7,353 bases of DNA, from assembly GCA_023260815.1 (NCBI GenBank), contig JALQUE010000419.1:1-7353 (forward strand), read 5' to 3'. Positions 1-5,402 of this stretch are shown one piece after another; position 1 is the first letter of the stretch, and every line of letters starts with the position of its first letter. The stretch comes from Roseovarius sp. Its GTDB lineage: Bacteria > Pseudomonadota > Alphaproteobacteria > Rhodobacterales > Rhodobacteraceae. Under the pieces are notes generated by a model. It ran no database searches and was not told the origin of the DNA. It saw nothing but the letters and a program-made list of their open reading frames with translations. The position numbers were made by a program, and so were the translations under genes.

Positions 1-960
1 GATCTTTCGTGCGATGGGCGGACGTTGTCGCTGATAAGCGGCAAGCGCCTCTTCAACAGACGCATGCGCCTCCAGCGCCCGCACAAGGGCCATCGCATCC
101 TCCAGCGCAAGCCGCGTGCCCGACCCGATCGAAAAATGCGCCGTATGCACGGCATCGCCAAGCAGCACATGCTTGCCCGCGACCCAGGTATCGCACCACA
201 GCTTGGGAAACCGTCGCCACATCGACTTGTTGGTCACCAGTTTCGTGCCCTTCAGAACCTCTGCGAAAAGCGCGCTGCAACGATCCGCGCTCTCCTCCTC
301 TCCAAGACCCTCGAAACCCGCTTTCTGGAACGTCGCGTCGTCGCATTCGACGATGAAGGTGCTGCGATCCGGAGCAAACCGATAGTGATGTGCGTTCATC
401 GGGCCAAACTCGGTTTCGATGAAGGTCTGGGTCAGCGTGTCAAACGGAAGGGTCGCGCCAAACCATGCGAACCGATTGCCGAAATGCTCCAATTTCGGCG
501 CGAACCTGTCGACAAGGCTTGATCGCACCACCGAATTAAGCCCGTCGGCCCCGACGATCACATCGGCATCAAGTTCATCCAGATCGGTGATCGACCGCGA
601 GAACCGGATCGGCACATCAAGGGCGCGCGCCCGTTCGGTCAGGATCTCGATCAACTGCAGACGCCCGATGGATGTGAAGCCGACACCGTCCAGCGTGACC
701 GTCCCACCGGGCAGGTTGAGCGTCATGTTCCGCCAGCACTCCATATGCGGCGCAATGAGGTCGTGTGTCTCGGGATCGTCGGCGCGCAGAAACTCCAGCG
801 CCTGATCCGAAAAGACGACACCAAATCCGAATGTCGCCCCCTCCGGGTTCTGCTCGGTCACCCGCACGCGGACATCAGGCAGAAGACGACGCAGCAGGAT
901 GGCTGTGTATAGCCCCGCAGGCCCCCCTCCAAGAATTTCGACGCTGGACAGCTGTGTCAT
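1..960 (-). CDS. FAD monooxygenase, salicylyl-CoA 5-hydroxylase / 2-aminobenzoyl-CoA monooxygenase type (N-terminal part, cut by window edge)
   Basis: The reading frame is open from the ATG at 960-958 to base 1, giving 320 residues; the C-terminus lies outside the window. Visible: a Rossmann FAD motif GGGPAGL (residues 11-17), TFGFGVVFSD (43-52), the DG motif VIVGADGLNSVVR (134-146), and the GD motif VLLGDAVHTAHFSIGSGTRLALEDA region (265-289) that closes the FAD site. The FGFGVVFSD and HTAHFSIGSGT signatures fit the group of monooxygenases acting on CoA thioesters of salicylate or anthranilate; many of these are about 760-aa fusions with a C-terminal Old-Yellow-Enzyme domain, which cannot be seen here. 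A GGGAGG ribosome site lies 5 nt before the ATG. It is transcribed divergently from the thioesterase/IclR pair, which supports an aryl-CoA substrate (inference). Family call is strong; the exact substrate (salicylyl-CoA, anthraniloyl-CoA or another) is open. Confidence 0.85.
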   Translation of the reverse strand, partial: MTQLSSVEILGGGPAGLYTAILLRRLLPDVRVRVTEQNPEGATFGFGVVFSDQALEFLRADDPETHDLIAPHMECWRNMTLNLPGGTVTLDGVGFTSIGRLQLIEILTERARALDVPIRFSRSITDLDELDADVIVGADGLNSVVRSSLVDRFAPKLEHFGNRFAWFGATLPFDTLTQTFIETEFGPMNAHHYRFAPDRSTFIVECDDATFQKAGFEGLGEEESADRCSALFAEVLKGTKLVTNKSMWRRFPKLWCDTWVAGKHVLLGDAVHTAHFSIGSGTRLALEDAMALVRALEAHASVEEALAAYQRQRPPIARKI

Positions 961-1007
961 GGGGCCCTCCCAAAAACCTCTCGACGTTGGACTTGAGATA
1001 TCCTATC

Positions 1008-1043
1008 TTTCCATATTACGCAACACATTCCTCAATATGGAAA
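1008..1043. promoter_or_regulatory. Inverted repeat, candidate IclR operator in divergent promoter region
   Basis: Arms TTTCCATATT (1008-1017) and AATATGGAAA (1034-1043) are perfect reverse complements of 10 bp separated by 16 bp; the match extends to 12 of 13 if one mismatch is allowed (1005-1017 / 1034-1046). It sits in the AT-rich 87-bp gap between the divergent monooxygenase and thioesterase genes, and its right arm ends only 4 nt before the thioesterase ATG. The core TGGAAA resembles half-sites reported for IclR-family operators, and an IclR-family gene is the second gene of the plus-strand unit, so autoregulation plus control of the monooxygenase is likely (inference). I could not place convincing -35/-10 boxes on either strand. 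Confidence 0.6.
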
Positions 1044-1047
1044 TATC

Positions 1048-1455
1048 ATGCCTGTAACCCTTCTCAGAGACATCAGCTTCGGGGATTGCGATCCTGCCGG
1101 AATAGTCTTTTATCCCAATGCCTTCCGGTGGATGGACGCCGCGTTCCACCAGCTTTTGCGCACCTTTGGCGGCCATGCCGCCCTGTGCGAAAGATTGGGA
1201 GTGATCGGCATTGGGCTGGTCGATGTCTCGGCCCAGTTCCACAAACCGATGCACGATGGTGACCGACTCGACCTCCAGGTGACGCTTGCGGATTGGACCT
1301 CGCGATCCGTGGCCCTTCGCTACGAAGGCAGGATCGACGGAACGACAACCTTCACCGGCCGCGAAGTGCGATGCCTTTTTTCCCGCTCGGAAACCGGTAT
1401 TGTCGCAACCAGTGTAGCCCCGCTGCGATCCTTGCTGGAGTCTCAAGATGTCTGA
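1048..1455 (+). CDS. 4-hydroxybenzoyl-CoA-type acyl-CoA thioesterase (hot-dog fold)
   Basis: A 135-residue protein, the usual size of single-domain hot-dog thioesterases. Residues 9-27 contain the signature FGDCDPAGIVFYPNAFRW, nearly identical to the active-site segment of the Pseudomonas 4-hydroxybenzoyl-CoA thioesterase; Asp15 corresponds to the catalytic Asp17 of that enzyme. It should hydrolyse an aryl-CoA thioester in the cytoplasm. Next to a divergent salicylyl-CoA-type hydroxylase, a sensible substrate would be the hydroxylated product (for example gentisyl-CoA giving gentisate), but this is inference. The ATG at 1048 is chosen because it starts just before the family signature; the ribosome site is weak (GGAAA at 1039-1043, inside the proposed operator arm). 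The gene overlaps the IclR gene by 8 bp, so the two are co-transcribed. Confidence 0.85.
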   Translation: MPVTLLRDISFGDCDPAGIVFYPNAFRWMDAAFHQLLRTFGGHAALCERLGVIGIGLVDVSAQFHKPMHDGDRLDLQVTLADWTSRSVALRYEGRIDGTTTFTGREVRCLFSRSETGIVATSVAPLRSLLESQDV

Positions 1456-2236
1456 CGAAAACGGCGCCGGCCCGGGGCTGAAGTCCCTCGATACCGCCCT
1501 CGAGGTGCTGGCATATATGGCGACGCAGCCAGCGGCCCAGTCCCTGTCCGAGATCGGCCGCGCGTGCAACATGCCGCCCAGCAAGGTACACCGCTACCTT
1601 GCCTCCTTCGTCGGGGCGGGATTGGTCAAGCAGCAGGGACGGTCCGGGCGCTATGATCTTGGCCCGGGGGCGCTGCATCTCGGGCTTGCGGCGCTTGCGC
1701 GCCACAGTTTCGTGAACTCGGCCGCCGACGGGCTGGCCGAGCTTTCGGCTGAGACAGGAATGACGGTACTGCTGTCCGTCTGGGCCAATCAAGGCGCGAC
1801 CGTCGTGCGATGGGAACGCGGCGCCACGCCCACCGACACCTCGATGGGGCTTGGGACCACCCTGCCCCTCCTGAATTCCGCGACAGGCCGCGTTTTCCTT
1901 GCCTGGGGTCCACCGCGCGCAATTGCTCCGGTGCGGGACACACAGCTTGTGCGCCTGTCACAGCAACCCGGTCTGTCACTTGACCATGACGTGACCCAAG
2001 CCGGCATCACCGCACTTGTCGAGCGTACCCGCGCCCGACAGTTCGCCTCCATCGAAGGGCGGTTCATCCCTGGTCTTGTCGCGGCTGCGGCGCCGATTCT
2101 CGACTGGCAGGACGAAGCGCAGGCCGCCGTGACCATCGTGGGCGTCGATCCTGCCGCGATCGCACCCGGGTCGCCCCAGACATCGGCCCTGCTCGCCTAT
2201 TGTCAGGCAAAATCCATTTCAACCGTCCAGGCCTGA
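1448..2236 (+). CDS. IclR-family transcriptional regulator
   Basis: 262 residues, the normal IclR length. The N-terminus has the IclR winged helix-turn-helix: SLDTALEVLAYMA (13-25), then LSEIGRACNMPPSKVHRYLASFVGAGLV (33-60) and the wing GRYDLGPGALHLG (67-79). The rest (about 85-258) is the effector-binding domain, with the conserved segment LPLLNSATGRVFLAW (139-153). A GGAG ribosome site at 1437-1440 lies 7 nt before the ATG, which itself lies inside the thioesterase 3' end. IclR proteins of aromatic pathways bind a pathway acid or thioester and repress or activate the adjacent genes; the inverted repeat at 1008-1043 is the best candidate site. The ligand cannot be read from the sequence; a salicylate- or gentisate-like compound would fit the neighbours. 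Confidence 0.92.
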   Translation: MSDENGAGPGLKSLDTALEVLAYMATQPAAQSLSEIGRACNMPPSKVHRYLASFVGAGLVKQQGRSGRYDLGPGALHLGLAALARHSFVNSAADGLAELSAETGMTVLLSVWANQGATVVRWERGATPTDTSMGLGTTLPLLNSATGRVFLAWGPPRAIAPVRDTQLVRLSQQPGLSLDHDVTQAGITALVERTRARQFASIEGRFIPGLVAAAAPILDWQDEAQAAVTIVGVDPAAIAPGSPQTSALLAYCQAKSISTVQA

Positions 2237-2279
2237 CGGGGGTCGAACATCCCTCGCTGCCGTCTGGCGTATGACGCAC

Positions 2280-2315
2280 CCTCCTTTCCAGCCTCCTTTC
2301 CAGCCTCCTTTCCAA
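2280..2315. repeat. Three tandem 12-bp repeats with anti-Shine-Dalgarno-like core
   Basis: The unit CCTCCTTTCCAG occurs at 2280-2291 and 2292-2303, and once more at 2304-2315 with the last base changed to A. The core CCTCCTTTC equals the 3' tail of alphaproteobacterial 16S rRNA as I know it (CACCTCCTTTCT), so a plus-strand transcript would carry three anti-SD mimics in the 3' region of the IclR mRNA; the complementary strand would carry three AAGGAGG sequences. The repeats lie in the gap between convergent genes, 44 bp after the IclR stop. They may equally be a simple slippage repeat. Confidence 0.9.
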
Positions 2316-2337
2316 CCACGTTGCTGCGGTCGCACTC

Positions 2338-2371
2338 GTTGGCGCAGACGGTGTGCCGCGCACGGGCCAAC
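2338..2371. other. Nested hairpin in the IclR/cyclase intergenic gap
   Basis: GTTGGC (2338-2343) pairs with GCCAAC (2366-2371), and inside it GTGTG (2351-2355) can pair with CGCAC (2359-2363, one G-U) around a 3-nt loop. Neither strand has a T-run after the stem, so it is not a convincing intrinsic terminator; it could still be a transcript-end structure for the convergent genes. The remaining bases of 2237-2430 show no gene. Confidence 0.3.
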
Positions 2372-2430
2372 TCCGGTCGGGGCACATCCGTGACACCCGC
2401 CACCTACCCCCCGGTCCAAAGGTGACCCCG

Positions 2431-3450
2431 TCAACCGGCCATAGGCCCGACACCTCCCGCCGGATCGTTAATCACATGACGCCCGCGCCCCAGGGCCTTG
2501 GCGGCATAGAGCGCGCGGTCGGCATCTTCCATCATCGCAGCGATCATCGCGCCCGCCTCCTGCACAAGATAGTCCCGGCTCAGCGACACGCCGATACTGG
2601 CCGAGATGCTGCAGGTCCGCCCCTCCCAGATCATCGGCGCGCGCAACCGCGCAATCAGCCGCGTGGCGATGTCATCCACCCGCGCGCCCACGCCCGGGCC
2701 TTGCAGGATCACCACAAACTCATCCCCGCCAAGGCGCAGCACCCTGTCACTCTCGCGCGTTTCGTCCTGCATGATGCGCGCCGCCAGCCGCAACACATGA
2801 TCGCCCGCCGCATGCCCCAGCGTGTCGTTCACCGCCTTGAAGAAATCCAGATCAAGGTTCAACAGCGCGAAATCGCTCTCGGTGTCGATCAGCCGGGTCA
2901 GCACAGGCTCCAGCGCGCGCCGGTTGCCAAGTCCGGTCAGCGTATCGGTAAACGCCTTTTCCTCGGCGGCGATGCGCGCACCCTGCAACCGCAGGTTCAG
3001 CTTGCGCGACGCCTCCATCGCGGCGGATTTCGCCTCGATCAGATACAGCATCTCGATGGCCAGATCCGTCGAGGCGAAGTCCCCCGCCGTCAGGGCGAAA
3101 TCGCGCACGGCCTCCTGCAGGGCGATGCCGAAAGACAGATTGACCACCGCTCCGCCCTGCACCGGCACCAGAACGCCCTTCAGGCCGGTGCCGGGGGGCT
3201 GTCGCAACCGCAGCCGCAACCGCGCCGGGCCGCGCCCGATCAATGCCTCGACCCGGTCGTGGATGCGCGGGCGTCGGACCTCGAACACCTCCAGAAACCG
3301 GCGTCCCGCCAGACCACACCCCTTATCCAGCTTGGCCAGCATCGGGCCGGCATGCACAATCCGCCCCTGCCTGTCCATCCGCGCATGCATTGGGCACAGC
3401 ACGTCCAAAGCCGCCTGATCGGGCAGGCCGACACCGCCGCGCGCGCTCAT
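2431..3450 (-). CDS. Diguanylate cyclase with HNOBA sensor domain (H-NOX partner)
   Basis: 339 residues. The N-terminal part (about 17-120) has the look of the HNOBA domain known from guanylate cyclases and bacterial partners: CPMHARMDRQGRIVHAG (19-35), GLAGRRFLEVFEVRRPRI (46-63). It is followed by a helical linker (about 124-166: DLAIEMLYLIEAKSAAM, then an AE-rich stretch) and a complete GGDEF domain (168-325). Cyclase residues are intact: DTLTGLGNRRAL (169-180), DLDFFKAVNDTLGH (200-213), RLGGDEFVVIL (239-249), ADRALYAAKALGRGR (310-324). RESD (232-235) sits exactly five residues before GGDEF, the place of the RxxD product-inhibition site. It should make c-di-GMP from two GTP in the cytoplasm. 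Its ATG overlaps the stop of the H-NOX gene by 4 bp (ATGA), with GGAG 7 nt before, so the two are translationally coupled and probably form a complex. No EAL domain is present. Confidence 0.93.
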   Translation of the reverse strand: MSARGGVGLPDQAALDVLCPMHARMDRQGRIVHAGPMLAKLDKGCGLAGRRFLEVFEVRRPRIHDRVEALIGRGPARLRLRLRQPPGTGLKGVLVPVQGGAVVNLSFGIALQEAVRDFALTAGDFASTDLAIEMLYLIEAKSAAMEASRKLNLRLQGARIAAEEKAFTDTLTGLGNRRALEPVLTRLIDTESDFALLNLDLDFFKAVNDTLGHAAGDHVLRLAARIMQDETRESDRVLRLGGDEFVVILQGPGVGARVDDIATRLIARLRAPMIWEGRTCSISASIGVSLSRDYLVQEAGAMIAAMMEDADRALYAAKALGRGRHVINDPAGGVGPMAG

Positions 3451-4040
3451 CCCGCCGCTCCAAGCGAAAACCGCCGCCCCTCGGCATGATCGGCGCTCAG
3501 AAACTCGATCTGCACATGTTCCGTACCGGCCTCAGCGCCCTTATGATCCAACATGACCAGCGCGCCATAATCATCGGCCAACGCCCGGAACAGGCCCACT
3601 GCCAGATGGCCATACCCCTGGCCGGGCCTGTCGCGTGTGCCGATCCGCAGACAGAACAGACCGCCCGCCTGTTCCGACACATCCATCGGCGGCAGAGACA
3701 GGTCCGGCACCGCCAGCGCCGCCCGCCCCGGCAGATCCTCCAGCGAATGCAGCACCTCCTCGAACGTATCGCCACCAAAGCGCAACAGGCGCCGCACGGC
3801 TGCCGCATTCGGATGTGACACAAGATAGGTTCCGATATCCTCCAGAATATCGGTCTCTGGCCTGTCCAGCGCGACCGCCACCGCCATCAGCAGGCGCGGC
3901 GTGATATCAGGGTCATAGTTCAGCATCGCCTCGAACTCGGAAAACCCAAGATCAAGGCCCCGCATGATCTCAAGCCATGTGGTGCGCCCGTATGTATCGC
4001 GCACAAACCGCTCCACCGCGCGATTGACCAATCCTTGCAT
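3447..4040 (-). CDS. H-NOX (heme NO/O2-binding fold) protein lacking the proximal histidine
   Basis: 197 residues from the ATG at 4040, preceded by GGAG 6 nt upstream; in-frame ATGs at 4052 and 4076 would add residues before the family start MxGLVNRA, so I reject them. H-NOX signatures: MQGLVNRAVERFVRDTYG (1-18), TWLEI (21-25), FEAMLNYD (36-43), ILEDIGTYLVSHPN (65-78), LLRFGGDTFEEVLHSLEDLP (85-104), AVPDLSLP (110-117). Aligned by eye with the guanylate cyclase beta-1 segment FLQNLDALH-D-H, VLHSLEDLP places Pro104 at heme-ligand His105; spacing to the following prolines agrees. The YxSxR site reads GTRDR (134-138), keeping only the Arg. Canonical heme binding is therefore doubtful; His98, one helical stretch earlier, is the only nearby alternative. 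It is the first gene of a two-gene unit and probably regulates the adjoining cyclase. Family call is firm, ligand unknown. Confidence 0.9.
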   Translation of the reverse strand: MQGLVNRAVERFVRDTYGRTTWLEIMRGLDLGFSEFEAMLNYDPDITPRLLMAVAVALDRPETDILEDIGTYLVSHPNAAAVRRLLRFGGDTFEEVLHSLEDLPGRAALAVPDLSLPPMDVSEQAGGLFCLRIGTRDRPGQGYGHLAVGLFRALADDYGALVMLDHKGAEAGTEHVQIEFLSADHAEGRRFSLGAAG

Positions 4041-4069
4041 GTCAGGCTCCATTCTCCGACAGGCACAGG

Positions 4070-4098
4070 ATCGCACCTTGAGGTTAAGGCCACGTCAA
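4070..4098 (-). promoter_or_regulatory. Candidate sigma-70 promoter for the H-NOX/cyclase unit
   Basis: On the minus strand TTGACG (4098-4093) is followed after 17 nt by TGCGAT (4075-4070). The -35 matches the alphaproteobacterial TTGAC preference well; the -10 is poor. It would give a leader of roughly 25 nt before the ATG at 4040. Confidence 0.3.
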
Positions 4099-4179
4099 CG
4101 CCTCCAATTGACATGAAATTCATCGTCGGCGCCGCGCACCGCTTGCCGCCGGGGCTTTGGCTTGTTACACAAGGGCCAT

Positions 4180-4266
4180 CCGTTGGGGTGCCCTGGTTTT
4201 CCGGGGCTGAGAGGTCGCAGACCAACCCATCGAACCTGATCCGGTCAGCACCGGCGGAGGGAACGG
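4180..4266 (+). ncRNA. TPP riboswitch aptamer (THI element)
   Basis: The conserved THI-box blocks appear in order: GGGGTGCCC (4185-4193), GGCTGAGAGGT (4205-4215), ACCC (4225-4228), GAACCTGATCCGGTCAGCA (4232-4250), CCGGCGGAGGGAACGG (4251-4266). P1 closes as CCGTT (4180-4184) with AACGG (4262-4266). This aptamer binds thiamin pyrophosphate and normally switches off thiamin synthesis and uptake genes. Here it stands upstream of a thiamin-pyrimidine salvage operon, as expected. The gap of nearly 200 nt to the thiY start is long and holds its likely expression platform. Confidence 0.96.
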
Positions 4267-4292
4267 AGATTGCATTGGGCGCTTGTGCGCAC

Positions 4293-4332
4293 CGCTCTTC
4301 TTTCACCCCCGGGACCGGCACGAAAGGAAGCG
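4293..4332 (+). promoter_or_regulatory. Shine-Dalgarno-sequestering hairpin, candidate riboswitch expression platform
   Basis: CGCTCTTCTTTC (4293-4304) can pair with GAAAGGAAGCG (4322-4332): 11 pairs with one G-U and one bulged C (4297), around a 17-nt loop. The 3' strand is the ribosome site (AAAGGAAG) of the small ORF starting at 4336. The P1 3' side and next bases (GGAG, 4265-4268) can pair weakly with CTCT at 4295-4298, which would compete with both P1 and this hairpin. That gives the right logic: TPP bound, P1 closed, hairpin formed, translation off. Seen by hand only; no folding was run. Confidence 0.5.
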
Positions 4333-4335
4333 CAG

Positions 4336-4464
4336 ATGCAGATGACCCACGCCATCCGTTCCGCCCATCGGCCCTTGCGCCGGTCTGTGTCACGCGGTCC
4401 TTCGTCGCGATGCGCTGACCGCTTCTCTTACCCCAAAGCGATCACGCAAGGAGCCTGTTCATGA
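4336..4464 (+). CDS. Possible 42-residue leader ORF coupled to thiY
   Basis: An ATG at 4336 with a good ribosome site (AAAGGAAG, 4323-4330, 5 nt away) opens 42 codons ending in TGA at 4462-4464, which overlaps the thiY ATG (4461-4463) in the same ATGA form as the later operon junctions. The product begins MQMTHAIRSAHRPLRRSVS, is Arg/Ser-rich and basic, and matches no family I recognise. Third-position GC is about 66% by my count, lower than I would expect for a gene in this GC-rich operon, so it may be a leader whose translation, rather than its product, matters: its ribosome site is the one sequestered by the hairpin at 4293-4332. It could also be chance; thiY has its own AAGGAG site. Confidence 0.4.
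   Translation: MQMTHAIRSAHRPLRRSVSRGPSSRCADRFSYPKAITQGACS
4394..4422 (+). other. Inverted repeat before the thiY ribosome site
   Basis: GCGGTC (4394-4399) and GACCGC (4417-4422) form a perfect 6-bp stem with a 17-nt loop, followed by the pyrimidine-rich TTCTCTTACCCC. It lies inside the small ORF, 25 nt before the thiY ribosome site AAGGAG (4448-4453). The tail is too poor in T for a confident intrinsic terminator; a translated small ORF would melt it. Confidence 0.3.
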
Positions 4465-5402
4465 CACGCATCATCGCCTTCGCCACGTGCCTCCTGCTCG
4501 CCACGCCCGCCATTGCACAGGACAAGCTGACGCTTGTTCTGGACTGGTTCGTGAACCCCAATCACGGCCCGATCATCGTGGCGCAGGAACGCGGCTATTT
4601 CGCCGACGAAAATCTCGAGGTCGAGGTGATCGCCCCCGCCGATCCCTCCGCCCCGCCCAAGATGGCCGCCGCAGGCCAGGCCGATCTGGCCATATCCTAT
4701 CAGCCACAACTCCATCTGCAGATCGCTCAGGGCCTGCCCCTGCGCCGCGTCGGCACGCTGGTCGCCAGCCCCCTCAACTGCCTTCTGGTGCTCGAGGATG
4801 GCCCGATCGACACCGTGGCCGACCTCAAGGGCGGCAAGATCGGCTTTTCCGTCGCCGGCGTCGAAGAGGCGCTGTTGACAGCCCTGCTGCGCGATGCCGG
4901 GCTGACCATGACCGATATCGAGTTGATCAACGTGAACTGGTCGCTCTCGCCCGCGCTGATGTCCGGTCAGGTGGATGCCGTCATCGGCGCCTACCGCAAT
5001 TTCGAACTCAACCAGATGGAGATCGAAGAGGTGGCGGGCCGCTGCATGTTCCTCGAGGAAATGGGCGTGCCCTCCTATGATGAACTGATCTACGTCGCCA
5101 ATCCCGATACCGTCGACATGGACGCCGTCGCCCGCTTCCTGCGTGCCACCGAAAAGGCCACGCAATACATCATCAACCACCCCCAAACCAGCTGGGAGAT
5201 CTTCTCGGGCACCTCCGTCGATCTGCAGGACCGCCTCAATGAAATGGCCTGGGCCGACACGCTTGCGCGTTTTGCGCTGCGCCCCGCAGCACTCGATCAT
5301 GGGCGCTACAGGGTTTTCGAGGCATTCTTTCATGATGCGGGCCTGATCGACACGATCCGCCCGGTCTCGGAGCTGGCTGTGGACCCGTCGGCAGAAAAAT
5401 GA
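4461..5402 (+). CDS. thiY: ThiY-like periplasmic pyrimidine-binding protein of an ABC importer
   Basis: 313 residues with a Sec signal peptide (MTRIIAFATCLLLATPAIAQ, cleavage probably after Ala-Gln near 20) and an NMT1/SsuA-type binding domain. Family marks: LDWFVNPNHGPIIVAQERGYF (27-47), GQADLAISYQPQ (72-83), TLVASPLNCLLVLEDG (99-114), GKIGFSVAGVEEALL (125-139), NWSLSPALMSGQVDAVIGAYRN (159-180) and YDELIYVAN (206-214). The WFxNPNH motif is typical of ThiY, which binds N-formyl-4-amino-5-aminomethyl-2-methylpyrimidine from thiamin breakdown, and of related HMP-precursor proteins. The ATG has AAGGAG 7 nt upstream. It is the first large gene after the TPP riboswitch and overlaps tenA by 4 bp. 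TPP control and the two TenA neighbours support the salvage role over taurine/sulfonate uptake. Confidence 0.88.
   Translation: MTRIIAFATCLLLATPAIAQDKLTLVLDWFVNPNHGPIIVAQERGYFADENLEVEVIAPADPSAPPKMAAAGQADLAISYQPQLHLQIAQGLPLRRVGTLVASPLNCLLVLEDGPIDTVADLKGGKIGFSVAGVEEALLTALLRDAGLTMTDIELINVNWSLSPALMSGQVDAVIGAYRNFELNQMEIEEVAGRCMFLEEMGVPSYDELIYVANPDTVDMDAVARFLRATEKATQYIINHPQTSWEIFSGTSVDLQDRLNEMAWADTLARFALRPAALDHGRYRVFEAFFHDAGLIDTIRPVSELAVDPSAEK

Noticed and set aside
25..522. Plus-strand frames in the first 800 bases
   Set aside because: The minus strand is continuously open over 960 bases and encodes all the FAD monooxygenase motifs.
1003..1584. Minus-strand frame of 193 codons opposite the thioesterase
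   Set aside because: Overlaps the operator region and two well-supported plus-strand genes; no family match.
2237..2430. Intrinsic terminator between the convergent IclR and cyclase genes
   Set aside because: Only short or nested stems are present and none is followed by a T-run on either strand.
2203..2453. Minus-strand frames encoding GKEA or LERR repeats
   Set aside because: The peptide repeats are just the 12-bp DNA repeat read in different frames; the frames have no other protein character.
2353..3489. Plus-strand frame of 378 codons opposite the diguanylate cyclase
   Set aside because: Antisense shadow of a clear HNOBA-GGDEF protein; composition is His/Arg/Pro/Gln-rich with no recognisable domain.
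4108..4113. Perfect TTGACA on the plus strand as a -35 for the thi operon
   Set aside because: No acceptable -10 at 15-19 nt downstream (the sequence there is GC-only); with GTCAA at 4094-4098 it forms a dyad that could be coincidence.
4093..4113. FNR/Dnr-type box near the H-NOX promoter
   Set aside because: The dyad is GTCAA-N9-TTGAC, the opposite orientation and wrong spacing for TTGAT-N4-ATCAA sites.
4428..5333. Minus-strand frame of 301 codons opposite thiY
   Set aside because: Shadow of a gene with signal peptide and ThiY motifs; no domain or ribosome site support.
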